Assembly (NCBI GenBank): GCA_950097015.1
Contig: CATNEN010000024.1
Span: 2,981,501 to 3,045,500, forward strand
Reading direction: 5' to 3'
DNA from: Macrostomum hystrix
Lineage: Eukaryota > Platyhelminthes > Macrostomidae
Length of the DNA stretch: 64,000 nucleotides
Of this stretch, positions 24,201 to 35,100 are shown in pieces. The first letter of the stretch is position 1; every line of letters begins with the position of its first letter. A model generated the notes under the pieces. The model made no database searches, had not been told where the DNA came from, and worked only from the letters and a program-made list of their open reading frames with translations. The position numbers and the translations under genes were made by a program.

Positions 24201-27200
24201 GGCTCGGTGATTGGCGTCACGCAGGCGGTCAACAAAAAGAATGGCGGCGTTTTCAGCGAAACTGATGAGAAGGTTGAGACTGACAATTGCTTTTACCCCA
24301 AATACCATATAGACCTTGCGACCCAACCCAAATACCCCACAAACCCACCTCACCCCTACACACGCAACCCAAATACCCCACAAACCCCACCTCACACCTG
24401 TACACAACCAACCCAAATACCCCACAAACCCCACCTCACCCCTACATACCCAACCCAAATACCCTACTAACCCCACCTCACCCCTACACACGCAACCCAA
24501 ATACCCCACAAACCCCACCTCACGCCTGTACACACCCAACCCAAATACCCCACAAACCCCACCTTACACCCCTACACAACCGATTCGACCCCTTGACAAA
24601 CAACCTTACTGACGCCCCACCCCACTTCCATCGCTGACCAATCAACAGCTTGGGTTAAAGTCGGGTTAAAGTCTCCTTATCACTCTAGCCATAAGCGATT
24701 TATAGCTATTTTCAATTTAATTTCAGACTTTTGAAACATTTCTCACTTTCTGCGGCATCGGAATTCGAAACGCAAAACTTTATAAACAGTCGCAACTGGA
24801 GACCAAGAGAAATCAGGTTTGTGCATAATTTACTTATTAATTAAGCCTTCTCTACGCGGCTACGCCCAGAATGTGGCCTCCATTCACCTGCCTACTCAGG
24901 TTCTACTCGACATGGTTCGCATTATCTCCGAGCAGCAGGACAATCTAGAGCCACTGGTCAAGAAGATAATGCACTACATGCAGCTGATTACCACCTGTCG
25001 TTGGTGCCAAATTCTGCTAATTGACGACCCGACTTCGGCTGAGGTGTGAATCAGGCGATTGTTTTATCTCCAAATTAGTCCAAATTAACTGAATTATCAA
25101 TCCGTGGAATCACTATGAAGAACTTCGCAATCCAGGGCATGTTTGACCACGCGTTCGAGCTGCGAATCGAGGACGAGTCAGCAGACTTGGGCGCTGGGGA
25201 TGAGGACGACGGCAGCTGCCAGTCGGCGAGAGCGCCGACTGTCACCGACAATTGCGGAATGCTTATCAACAGTGAGCTTATTCGACTTGTCTGCGACACA
25301 GGAGAGGTGACCACCATTAACGTCACAGAGGTTCATTTGAGACTCTGTTAATTATACTTTACGTATTTATTTCATTCCGTAATGTAGAAAATTTCTTTTA
25401 TTCTGTGTTTTAGCCGCTTAACATCGCCAATCCCATGGAAGATGATAGACTGACGGTAAGCATATACGAATTTAAAGGGAATTTGACAGTTGAAGAATGT
25501 GTCAGCCTGCCTGAGAGGGTGACCGGCAAAACATTTGACAGTTGGGCAGCCAAGAAAAATGAGAATCATGTCGATCAAGAAGCATGCGGATAAAGAAATG
25601 TTTCATGCAACATTTCAATCAAGGAAAATGTCAATCAGGGAATAAGTCAATCAAGGAAATTGGCAATCAAAGAACACGTCAACCATGAACGAAGCAAATC
25701 AATGAACTTGTCAATCAAGGAACATATCAATCAAGAACCAAATCAAATAAAGAACATGTCAATCAATGAGCATGTCAATCAATAAACATATCAAGGAACA
25801 TGTCAATCAAAGAACATATCAAGGAACTTGTCAATCAAGGAACATGTCAATCAAGGCGCATTTCAATCAAAGAGCATATCAATCAAGGAGCATATCAATC
25901 AAGGAGCATATCATCGAGGAGCATATCAATCAAGGAGCATATCAATCAAGGAGCATATCAATCAAGGAGCATATCAATCGAGGAGCATATCAATCGAGGA
26001 GCACATCAATCAATGAGCATATCATCGAGGAGCATATCAATCAAGGAGCATATCAATCAAGGAGCATATCAATCAAGGAGCATATCAATTGAGGAGCATA
26101 TCAATCAAGGAGCATATCAATTGAGGAGCATATCAATCAAGGAGCATATCAATTGAGGAGCATATCATCGAGGAGCATATCAATCAAGGAGCATATCAAT
26201 CAAGGAGCATATCAATCAAGGAGCATATCAATTGAGGAGCATATCAATTGAGGAGCATATCAATCAAGGAGCATATTAATTATCGAAAATTTCATGGAAA
26301 ATGTAAATTAATGACTGGCTGGGAAATGGCATTCCTCTGGTCTACAAACTTGATAGGAGCTTGAGCGCTTGAGCATCAGCGCGCTGCTCTGCCTGCCCAT
26401 CAAGAACGCCCAGTCGAGAGTTGCCGGGCTCTGCCTGCTGATGAACAAGTCCGACGGTGGGCCGTTCACGGCGGGCGACCAGCAGCTGGCCGAAGCCTTC
26501 GCCCTGTTCTGCGGCCTGGGCATTCACAACACGAGAATGTTTGAGCGAGCCGAGGTGGCCAAGCGAAGGCAGCAGGTGGCGCTGGAGGTGCTGAGCTATC
26601 ACGCTGTGGCGCCTAGCGATGAAGCTCACAGGCTGGCCAAATGCCTGGTGCCATCTGCAAGGTTCTTGGGCATCAACGATTTCTCATTTTCGGATCTGGC
26701 GTGAGTATTGGACTCTGTAGTCCAATGCGTTTCTTGTCTCTAGATTCACTCGGAGTCTCTAGATTCACTCGGAGTCTCTAGATTCACTCGGAGTCTATAG
26801 ATTCACTCGGTGTCTCTAGATTCACTCGGAGTCTCTAGATTCACTCGGAGTTTTTAGATTCATTCGGTGTCTCTAGATTCACTCGGAGTCTCTAGATTCA
26901 CTCGGAGTCTCTAGATTCACTCGGTGTCTCTAGATTCACTCGGAGTCTCTAGATTCACTCGGTATCTCTAGATTCACTCGGTGTCTATGGATTCACTCGG
27001 TGTCTATGGATTCACTCGGTGTCTTTAGATTCACTCGGTGTCTCTAGATTCACTCGGTGTCTCAAAATTAGGTCTGAGTCTCTAGATTCACTCGGTGTCT
27101 CAAGATTAGGTCTGAGTCTCTAGATTCACTCGGAGTCTCTAGATGCACTCGGAGTCTCTAGATTCACTCGGTGTCTATGGATTCACTCGGTGTCTCAAGA

Positions 27201-30200
27201 TTAGGTCTGAGTCTCTAGAGTAAGTCGTAGTCTCTAGATTAGGTCGGAGTCTCAAGATTCACTCCGAGTCTTTAGATTCATTCAGAGTCTAATCATATTT
27301 GATTGGTAATTTTAACTACGTAAAATTTCCATCGCCAGGATGAGTGATGATGACACCGTCATCAGCGTAATCAAAATGTTCGAAGACACGGGCCTGTTCT
27401 CAGCCTTCAAGCTCGACTACACCAACTTCTGTCGCTGGATTTTGTCCGTTAAGAAAAACTATCGGGCCGTCACTTACCACAACTGGAGACACGCGCTAAA
27501 TGTCACACAGTGCATGTTCGGAATGCTGCGGGTGAGCAACTTGAGTGAGCTGAAAGATCTGAAGTTAGTGGAGATCATCTGAAATTCTCTGGTGTTTGTG
27601 GAGATCATCTGAAGGTCTCTGGTGTTAGTGGAGATCATCTGAAGGTCTCTGGTGTTAGTGGAGATCATCTGAAGGTCTCTGATGTTAGTGGAGATCATCT
27701 GAAGGTCTCTGATGTTAGTGGAGATCATCTGAAGGTCTCTGGTGTTAGTGGGGATCATCTGAAGGTCTCTGGTGTTAGTGGAGATCATCTGAAGGTCTCT
27801 GGTGTTAGTGGAGATCATCTGAAGGTCTCTGGTGTTAGTGGAGATCATCTGAAGGTTTCTGATGTTAGTGGAGATCATCTGAAGGTCTCTGGTGTTAGTG
27901 GAGATCATCTGAAGGTCTCTGGTGTTAGTGGAGATCATCTGAAGGTCTCTGGTGTTAGTGGGGATCATCTGAAGGTCTCTGGTGTTAGTGGAGATCATCT
28001 GAAGGTCTCTGGTGTTAGTGGAGATCATCTGAAGGTCTCTGGTGTTAGTGGAGATCATCTGAAGGTCTCTGGTGTTAGTGGGGATCATCTGAAGGTCTCT
28101 GGTGTTAGTGGAGATCATCTGAAGGTCTCTGGTGTTAATAGGTATATAATATGCTCTTAAATTTTATTTTAAGCTGAATACAAAGGTGATTATGTTTCAG
28201 AAAAAGAAACGCAAGCTCTCGTTTACTAAGCAGTGTCTCAGGCATCTCGCTAGTAATGCAAACACAGTCTTACCTGTGTCGGTGCATGATTCTTACATCA
28301 GCCGGTAGATCGTTTTATCGATTAAGTCTGCGCAAGATTATCCAGCAGCTTTAGTGCGGCTAATCCTGATCAAACGTGTTCTCGTACGGTTCTTGATCTC
28401 CTGATTACCTGGTTGAATGAGAGAGCTCAGATTCTAGATCAATGCTTGTCTTCTTTAGCTTTTCTTTGCTCACCGATGAGAATAAACTCATTGTTGAGCA
28501 CTTCGTTAGCATCGTTAGTAATTCATGTGCGGATATCGTAATCTCACTATGATCAGACTGAATAGAAGCTTCAGTTCAGATAAAATTAAAAAATCCTAAA
28601 TCCTGATCCCATAACATGAGCTTTAATCCCTTGATCTGAGCTCGAATCCCATAATCTAAAATCGAATCCTTTGACCTGAGCTCGAATCCTTTGACCCGAG
28701 CTCGAATCCTTTGACCTGAGCTCAAATCCTTTGACCTGAGCTCGAATCCTTTGACCTGAGCTCGAATCATTTGACCTGAGCTCGAATCATTTGACCTGAG
28801 CTTGAATCCCATAACCTGAGCTCTAATCCCATAAATTTTACCGGCCTGCTATAATAAGCTTTCAATTCACGTTCATAACCTTACAGACGTCATCCGAGCT
28901 GAAAGGTCTCAACAGACTGGACAAGCTGGCTCTGCTAGTGGCTTCAATCTGTCACGACCTGGACCACCGCGGCACGGACAACAAGTTCCAGAAGCTGACA
29001 CTGTCTCCGCTGGCCCAGCTGTACTCTTCCTCGATGCTGGAGAGGCACCACTTCAACCAATGCATCATGCTGCTGTCAATCAACGGCTGCGACATTCTGT
29101 CGCCGCTAGGCCAGTCCCAGTACGAGCACTGCATCGCGACAATAGAAAAGTGCATCCTGGCCACCGACCTGCAGAAGCACATGACTGCCAGGTGAAGGAT
29201 TGCGTTTTTACATTGCTCGCTAGTCAGGAGATTCATTTCAGGACGTCCTCGATACTTCTAGTGGTACTTGGGCCCCGCCTATAAGATTCATTTCAGGGCG
29301 TCCTCGATACTTCTAGTGGTACTTGGGCCCCGCCTATGAGATTCATTTCAGGACGTCCTCAATACTTCTAGTGGTACTTGGGCCCCGCCTATGAGATTCA
29401 TTTCAGGACGTCCTCGATACTTCTAGTGGTACTTGGGCCCCGCCTATGAGATTCATTTCAGGACGTCCTCGGTGCTTCTAGTGGTACTTGGGCCCCGCCT
29501 ATGAGATTCATTTCAGGACGTCCTCGGTGCTTCTAGTGGTACTTGGGCCCCACCTATGAGATTCATTTCAGGACGTCCTCAATACTTTTAGTGGTACTTG
29601 GGCCCCGCCTATGAGATTCATTTCAGGACGTCCTCGACCATCACCATCGCAGCTGAATGATGTTGTTTAGTTTCTGAGACATACGAGCTCGTACGGTCCA
29701 GATCTATTCGGCAGGTTGGGATAAATTGATGGTATAAATCTAAATTCGTTTCAGAAAGAGCCTGCAAAAGATAGTTACCGACAAGTCGTTCTGCTGGTCA
29801 GATCCGGTCCATTATGACCTACTGCTCGGCCTTCTAATGACCGCCGCTGATCTCAGCGCCATCACCAAGCCGTGGCCGGTGCAGAAGAAGGTCGCCCAGC
29901 TGGTTGCCAGCGAATTCTACGAGCAGGGTGACAGGGAGAAGCAGGAGCTGCACCTGCAACCGGACGTGAGTAAGACGCACCTTGCCGGAGGTACGGTTCA
30001 TTAGGTGTGGCTCGCATGATAAACAGATTAGGCCAGACAGTATGAAAATTATGGGTCACGCACGATTGGCTAGTTACAAATTATAGATAAATACTTGAGA
30101 TTGGTACTGCAATTCATTGAAAAATTATGGATTTAATTCCCATGTCTTTCAATACTACGAACAAATCTGCACATGAAATTGACTGAGTTCCGCTGTAGAA

Positions 30201-30556
30201 CACTGCCGAAATGGTGATCCAGGAAATAATTGTGTTTGAAATCAATTTCAGGACCAGAAGGATCGGGCAAAGCAGCAGAAACTTCCCGAGATGCAAGTCG
30301 GCTTCATTGACTTTGTCTGCCTGCCCGTGTACACAGTGAGTCCATCTACTACTAGTAGGATAATAAGATGCGAACGAAACCTTTCATGCTCTTCAATAGA
30401 AGCAAAACCGTTTTTAGTTTTGACGCTCAGAAAATTAGAAAGCATTTTTTCATAATTCTTCAGCTGCTATGCGAAATCTGCGGAGATCTGCACGAGCTTC
30501 GCAACGGCTGCCTGAGCAATCGGGCTCAGTGGGAGTCGCTGATTGGAAACAAATAA
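21263..30556 (+). CDS. PDE11-like dual GAF-domain cyclic nucleotide phosphodiesterase
   Basis: Twelve exons join in frame to about 898 residues: 21263-22126, 24117-24272, 24727-24816, 24900-25043, about 25136-25306, 25414-25455, 26357-26700, 27339-27531, 28887-29191, 29755-29965, 30252-30335, 30464-30556. The N-terminal [15 protein letters not shown] matches the PDE11A4 N-terminus (family knowledge; VETFLDRHPELFEDY). A Ser/Gln-rich linker precedes GAF-A (about 186-345), which ends with [13 protein letters not shown], the NKFDE motif. GAF-B covers about 370-530. The catalytic HD domain shows HNWRH (residue 651), HDLDHRG (691), [13 protein letters not shown] and the purine-clamp Gln in MQVGF. 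It should hydrolyse cAMP/cGMP in the cytosol. The exon 5 start is the least certain boundary (25079 is an in-frame alternative). Length fits PDE11A4 (about 930). Confidence 0.9.
22186..22640 (-). mobile_element. Two SINE A fragments in PDE11-like intron 1
   Basis: 22186-22465 carries most of SINE A (minus strand; CAGTGTACACTCTCACTGTG seen on the plus strand). 22520-22640 repeats part of it in more diverged form (CAGGCAGTGTACTTTTAAAG; ATTCGAGATCAGGGTCTTTG). Either two insertions or a partial duplication. Confidence 0.75.
22935..23395 (+). repeat. Dispersed repeat D, plus copy
   Basis: About 450 bases in PDE11-like intron 1 that recur in reverse complement at 32795-33215. Shared landmarks include TCAAATCTAGGCCCGTTTCC, GGCGATGCTGGTGAATCGCT and a tRNA-like GAGAGGTCGCGAGTTCGATT. 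The internal B-box-like stretch suggests a SINE-type or composite element. Confidence 0.75.
23385..23580 (+). mobile_element. SINE B copy in PDE11-like intron 1
   Basis: B-box-like GGTCGGGGGTTCGATTCCTG, TTAACTGTTAAATGGGTACC and GTCCCCCAGTCCATGGACTG in the same order as the 20.4 kb copy. It directly follows repeat D. Confidence 0.8.
24300..24580. repeat. Minisatellite, about 42-43-bp C-rich unit
   Basis: About six copies with the core CCCAAATACCCCACAAACCC in PDE11-like intron 2, starting about 30 bases after the 5' splice site. Confidence 0.93.
24841..24882 (-). mobile_element. SINE A fragment next to the PDE11-like exon 4 acceptor
   Basis: AAGCCTTCTCTACGCGGCTA and AGAATGTGGCCTCC match the SINE A body (compare AGCCTTCTCTCCGATTCTGC at 6580). 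The exon 4 acceptor (CTACTCAG|GTTCTA, exon from 24900) lies 17 bases downstream. Confidence 0.7.
25590..26285. repeat. Minisatellite, 16-bp unit
   Basis: About 40 units around AGGAGCATATCAATCA with ATCGAGG and AATTGAGG variants, in PDE11-like intron 6. The left part (to about 25800) is degenerate (CAATCAAGGAACATGTCAAT), suggesting older copies. Confidence 0.95.
26735..27290. repeat. Minisatellite, 19-bp unit
   Basis: About 29 units of GAGTCTCTAGATTCACTCG with GTGTC, ATGG and AAGATTAGGTCT variants in PDE11-like intron 7, beginning about 35 bases after the 5' splice site. Confidence 0.95.
27545..28138. repeat. Minisatellite, 30-bp unit, highly homogeneous
   Basis: About 19 copies with the core GAGATCATCTGAAGGTCTCT in PDE11-like intron 8. 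The array starts within about 15-30 bases of the 5' splice site at 27532. A 214-codon minus-strand frame over it is an artefact. Confidence 0.96.
28139..28604. other. Intron 8 spacer
   Basis: Non-repetitive AT-rich intronic DNA between the 30-bp and 20-bp arrays. Nothing recognised. Confidence 0.4.
28605..28835. repeat. Minisatellite, 20-bp unit
   Basis: About 11 units of TTTGACCTGAGCTCGAATCC with CCATAA variants at both ends, in PDE11-like intron 8, ending about 50 bases before exon 9. Confidence 0.93.
29229..29632. repeat. Minisatellite, 55-bp unit containing a 3'-splice-site-like sequence
   Basis: About 7.4 copies of a 55-bp unit in PDE11-like intron 9. Each contains ATTCATTTCAGGACGTCCTC, which looks like a 3' splice site, and a GTGGTACTTGGGCCCC segment. 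Confidence 0.95.
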
Positions 30557-32131
30557 CCTGACCTTCTGGCAGAGCTATCAAGTTGAGCTTTGAACCTGAG
30601 TAGTTTTTTATCGAAACTTAACTAGCTAACAGAAATGCAATTTGACAAAGGTACGATGCTAAGAGGCAGCGAAGTGGACAGTAGAGACAATCCCTGGACA
30701 TGCTGTGCCACATGCCCCTGCTAGTGTCTTCTTGTTACACTTTTAACAGTTGAAAGATCACGGGGAACATTCTTTATTTTTTCTGCAATAATAATATTCA
30801 AGCAACCTCCATGAAAACCCAGACCAAAAGTGCCGCTCTATCCAATTAAAAAACTTCGAGAATTGAAAAAAAAACATCGTCATCGTCGAGATATTCAACG
30901 ATTCTCGTCATTGTGTGTCTGGTGGCAACATAGGCATAATTTTTCTGCTCACTTCTTAAAATTTCATCAACCACATCGGCTATCCTTGTTGACTATATAA
31001 TTGTTAATTATTATAGTATTGAACCGATTTGGCTTCGGCTAAGGGCTTATACGGAGCAATGCTAGTTGTCCTTGTCACCAGGGTCTTCGACAAGAATCGC
31101 TGAATATTTCGACGATGCTGACTGGCTATAAAGTTAGTTCATCGTAAAGTGCGGAAAATTTAGATCCATATGGTGGACTTTCACGAAAATCGGTCATTCA
31201 GTTTGGGAGATGTCGTGAAGAAGGTAGGGGCTATTTGAAATATCCCCGGGGTTTTCCTAGGGAGTAGAGGGGTGTGGTCTTTCTACTGTTAAAACCGAAA
31301 ATAAAACTTTACTGGTTTACTTAAGTTTTTCTATACTGCTACCTGCTCCACTGAATGCGCTGTTTTCTGCGGTGTTGACCCCCGATCCAACACACAATTC
31401 TGCGCTGCTGGTAAAGTCTGGCTTCATGTCTCACCTTTACCTTTATTGATTTATTCTAAATCCTATAAATGTAGTCATTGATTGGTCCGATGGATCAATG
31501 AGAACTAGTCTTGGCCGCACTCTGACTTAAACTGCAGCACTTTAGGAGGACAAATGTGAGTACCAAGACACATTGCGGAGCATGCGGAAAGAAAGGCTTT
31601 AAAGAATGAATCAGAGACTGCCAAATGATCAGATCGATTTTCACTAAATCGTCGATGAGGCTGGTGAAAATCAAGCTAATTTGTTGAACTTGAAGCTGCT
31701 GAAAAGCTGCTGAATGCTTTTTTATTGTAACTGAAAATCTTAGGCCTATTAGCAAACAGAAATAATGCGTCGAGAGCGCAGAGGTGTGGCATTCTTAATG
31801 CATCAGCAAGTAACTCGCACTAAAATTCAAAGTCTGAACGCAAAGCTGTCCTGAAAGCGCTCGTTCATCATAACTAAGAGTGCACCGAAGAGACCAGGTT
31901 TAAGCCGTGCCATTGTGGTTTGGTACGGTCCTGGCATGAACGGATTATTTCAAAATTGTTTCCATAAGTAACTAACTAAACCTTCTCAAAACAGGTTTCT
32001 GCGGCCAAAAATTACAATTGAGCTCTGCTAATTGTGCTTTGCTTGAGAAATTTAACTTGCTGCGCCATTAGGGCTGTTCTATCACAGTGATTTTATACTA
32101 TTCAGCGAGCCTCCACAGTGACAGCTCCTGA
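30557..32131. other. Intergenic region between convergent PDE11-like and unrecognised genes
   Basis: About 1.6 kb between two genes that converge, expected to hold both 3' UTRs. It contains a copy of repeat C (30830-31290). An 86-codon minus frame at 31495-31755 shows no domain. Confidence 0.45.
30830..31290 (+). mobile_element. Dispersed repeat C, copy 3
   Basis: Both modules present: CGTCGAGATATTCAACGATT through TTTCTGCTCACTTCTTAAAA, and AAAGTTAGTTCATCGTAAAG through CGGTCATTCAGTTTGGGAGA. The region between them also repeats GCTGAATATTTCGACGATGC, as in copy 1. Confidence 0.75.
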
Positions 32132-35100
32132 TCAGTTGTACCTAGGCTGCAGCTCCTCATTCTTGAACATGTGGATGAGCTCGTCCAGCATGGTGGCGAC
32201 CTTCTGCGGATTGCTCTCGGAGATCGGGGTGCCCTTAACTAGCTGGCGCTTGACCTTCGGTTGAACACGACTCTTGGGCTCCGTCACCACAATGTCCTCG
32301 TAGGGATCGAGTTGTGGATTGAAGAAGCCCTTTTCGTTAGTATACCTGAGAATTGTGCGAATGTTAGAGCAAAATAATCATATTCCTCACCGGCTAACTG
32401 ATAGCTCCATCTTAAATTAAGCACACTTGAGATCTAGTTTCATTGAATCTAGACACAAAATACTGTCCCACAATATTTAATGCTAGCTCAACAGTTATAT
32501 AATATTAAACCTAGTACCATAAAGTCTGTCCTCTGAAAAAACTTGCAGCTGTGAGCTGTGGACACAAAATAATCCTTTGACGACACTTGACCTCAACTAA
32601 AAGTGTCGCCACGTAGTTCCAGTTACACCTATTCCTGAGCAGGCGTGCACATCTGCCCTTAATTTTTCATCGTCAGGCAGTGTACACTCTCTCTGTGCCT
32701 TGGTGCCTTCTCTGCGCGGAGTTTCACTGCGTTAACTTCGGATAGATTTCGATCACTCTGCCACTGTAGGGCAGCAGTGTGAAGCAGCAATGCCTTGCTT
32801 TACTCATTTTACATTTTAACTTTTAAAGCACTCGCAATTAGTTTTGACTGTTTACTCAAGGACAAAATTTTGACTCAGACTCGAACTCACGACCTCTCGG
32901 TCAGGATTCGGTATTAGCTCTAATCATGCACTGATCTACAAGTTACCTGTGGATTAGATTGTTGTTTGTTATTTGTCTATAGATTGATCAATAGGGTTAT
33001 TAATGGATTGATTGGTTCTTTGACTAATATACGTTTTTAAGTATTCGTACATATTTATGAATCGGCCCGTTAGTATCTTCATTATTTTATCCATCAATTC
33101 ACAGATTAACCAATTAAGCTAGCAAGCGATGATCAGTAAACAAACTGCCTCGTAGCGATTCACCAGCATCGCCAAAAGTGGAAGGAAACGGGCCTAGATT
33201 TGAAAAAATCTAGTGTGTTGTGTGTTGATAAGGGACAAAAATGTTTCCAGTGGAGTTGGGACCACTAGGCTACAACCACCACTTTTAATAAAAATGTTGT
33301 TAGTAATAAATTCTGGACAAAATGTAAGGCACAAGCTTTGAGCTCACTTGTCCTTCAGCATGCGGTAGACATTCAGACGCGTCTTGACATCTTCGAAGAT
33401 GTTGTCAGTTCGATCGACCAGTCCACGCCAGCCAGGCAGAATCTTGTCGACATTCTTGGCGTTGATTCGGTCTTTTCCCAGCAGATCTTCCGGATGATTG
33501 CCAGCGGCAATGCAGTCCTGCCTCAGCTTCTCCTTGAACGTGTCGAACGACACCACGGGCACGCCTTCCTTATCCAACGTGCCGCCAGACTTGGGCTCGC
33601 CTGATTTCTGCTGCTTGGAGCGCTTTGCAGACCGGGTTCTAGCAGACTTCTCAGTCATCGTCTGGCTGATATTGCCTATATTGCTGCCTGCTTGGCCAAG
33701 CATCTGGAAGCGCTGTTGAAGCTCGTCGTGTCTGTCTCTGACAAAGTCGAACTTGATGGGTCCTGTTACGATCAGGTGGTAGAGCGTTGAGTGTGCCGCT
33801 TTGTACTGCTAGTACTTTGAGATAAATAAACTCCTGAATTTCAATAAATTCTTAATTGAATAATTACATACAAGATTAGTCAGGCTTTTATGTGCCCTGC
33901 AAATTGAGAAATAATTTGTCGAACTCATAAGCATTATTTGTCTATGGCCCGTGCATCAATGCCGTGCAGCAATAGCATTATTGCAAGGAAGTTTTTTTAC
34001 TTTTAAACTTCATGTCAAGGTTCTTTAAGTCACCAAAAAGTGCTTCTCTGTAATGATGTTGAATGCACCTCATTCAACTAAATGCGTGGTTTAGTGCCTC
34101 ATTGCATTTTTATGCGTACTATACTTAACAAATGGCTGTAATTTAGGCTACGCAAGGAATGCTATGTCTGTGGCATTTTTGTGCGCCAGCCAATAGCTAA
34201 TCAGCGTTAGGACTTTGTGGGATGCTTTTTGTACCTTTTGAAATGAAAAAATGTGTTAGTGCTCGGGTGCAGACGAGGGACAAGACATGCCCAGCGGGTC
34301 TCACCAATGAAGATCTTGTTGACGGTGACTCTCTCAGCCAGCTCTAGACCTGGCGCCAGACTGCGCGGATATGGCGATATTGGGTTCCTCTTCAGGCGCT
34401 CTTTCTCTAAGCAGTATTCCATGTAAATATTATCCTCATTGATGAAGCGAATGTTGCGTATCATGACACTTGTGCGAGCCTTCTTTTTCAGCGTTTTGCC
34501 CTTGCCGCCAGCGCCATCGGAGCCTGGTGAAAACAACGCAATGGATTGATAAACTAGCGGCTAGAAAGAGAATGTCTTGCCTCATGTATAATCAAAATGA
34601 CACGTACGGGTCACAGCGCGATTCTCAGTAATGGACGTTGTGGGCAGCAGAACCTGCGGATAAGGCACACCCAACTGCTTGGAACCGAAGATCCACTCGC
34701 GGCGTAGATCCATTATATGTTTCATCTTCTTCAGTTTGAATTTAGCATTCATTTCCTTATCAGCCAGAATAAAGTAGGACGAGTCCATGATCTCATCTTC
34801 AGGCGAGCCCTCCTGTTAAAAACGCATAAAATTAATTTTTCATGATTTGATAATCGACTGAGGGAAACTATGCTTCATGTTGAAGCTAAGCGCCAGGAAA
34901 TTAGCAATGCAAACCCCATGGGTTATTTCTAATACCCACATTTTTTCTGTCTATACCTCCTAAAATATTCAAGCAATCGCCATGAAAATCCTGAACTCGA
35001 GCTAATTCCGCTCTATCCGATTAATCTGCTTCCGGAATTCCAAAACATCGGCATCGTCGGGATATTCAACGATTCTTGTCGGGTCGTCTGGCAGCAAAAA

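Noticed and set aside
27474-28118. 214-codon minus-strand frame with [10 protein letters not shown] repeats
   Set aside because: The 30-bp satellite read in reverse, overlapping a real PDE exon on the plus strand.
21263-30556. PDE5/6 instead of PDE11
   Set aside because: The N-terminal [15 protein letters not shown] motif and GAF/catalytic details fit PDE11 better. PDE5 and PDE6 remain the nearest alternatives, as they share the GAF-GAF-HD layout.
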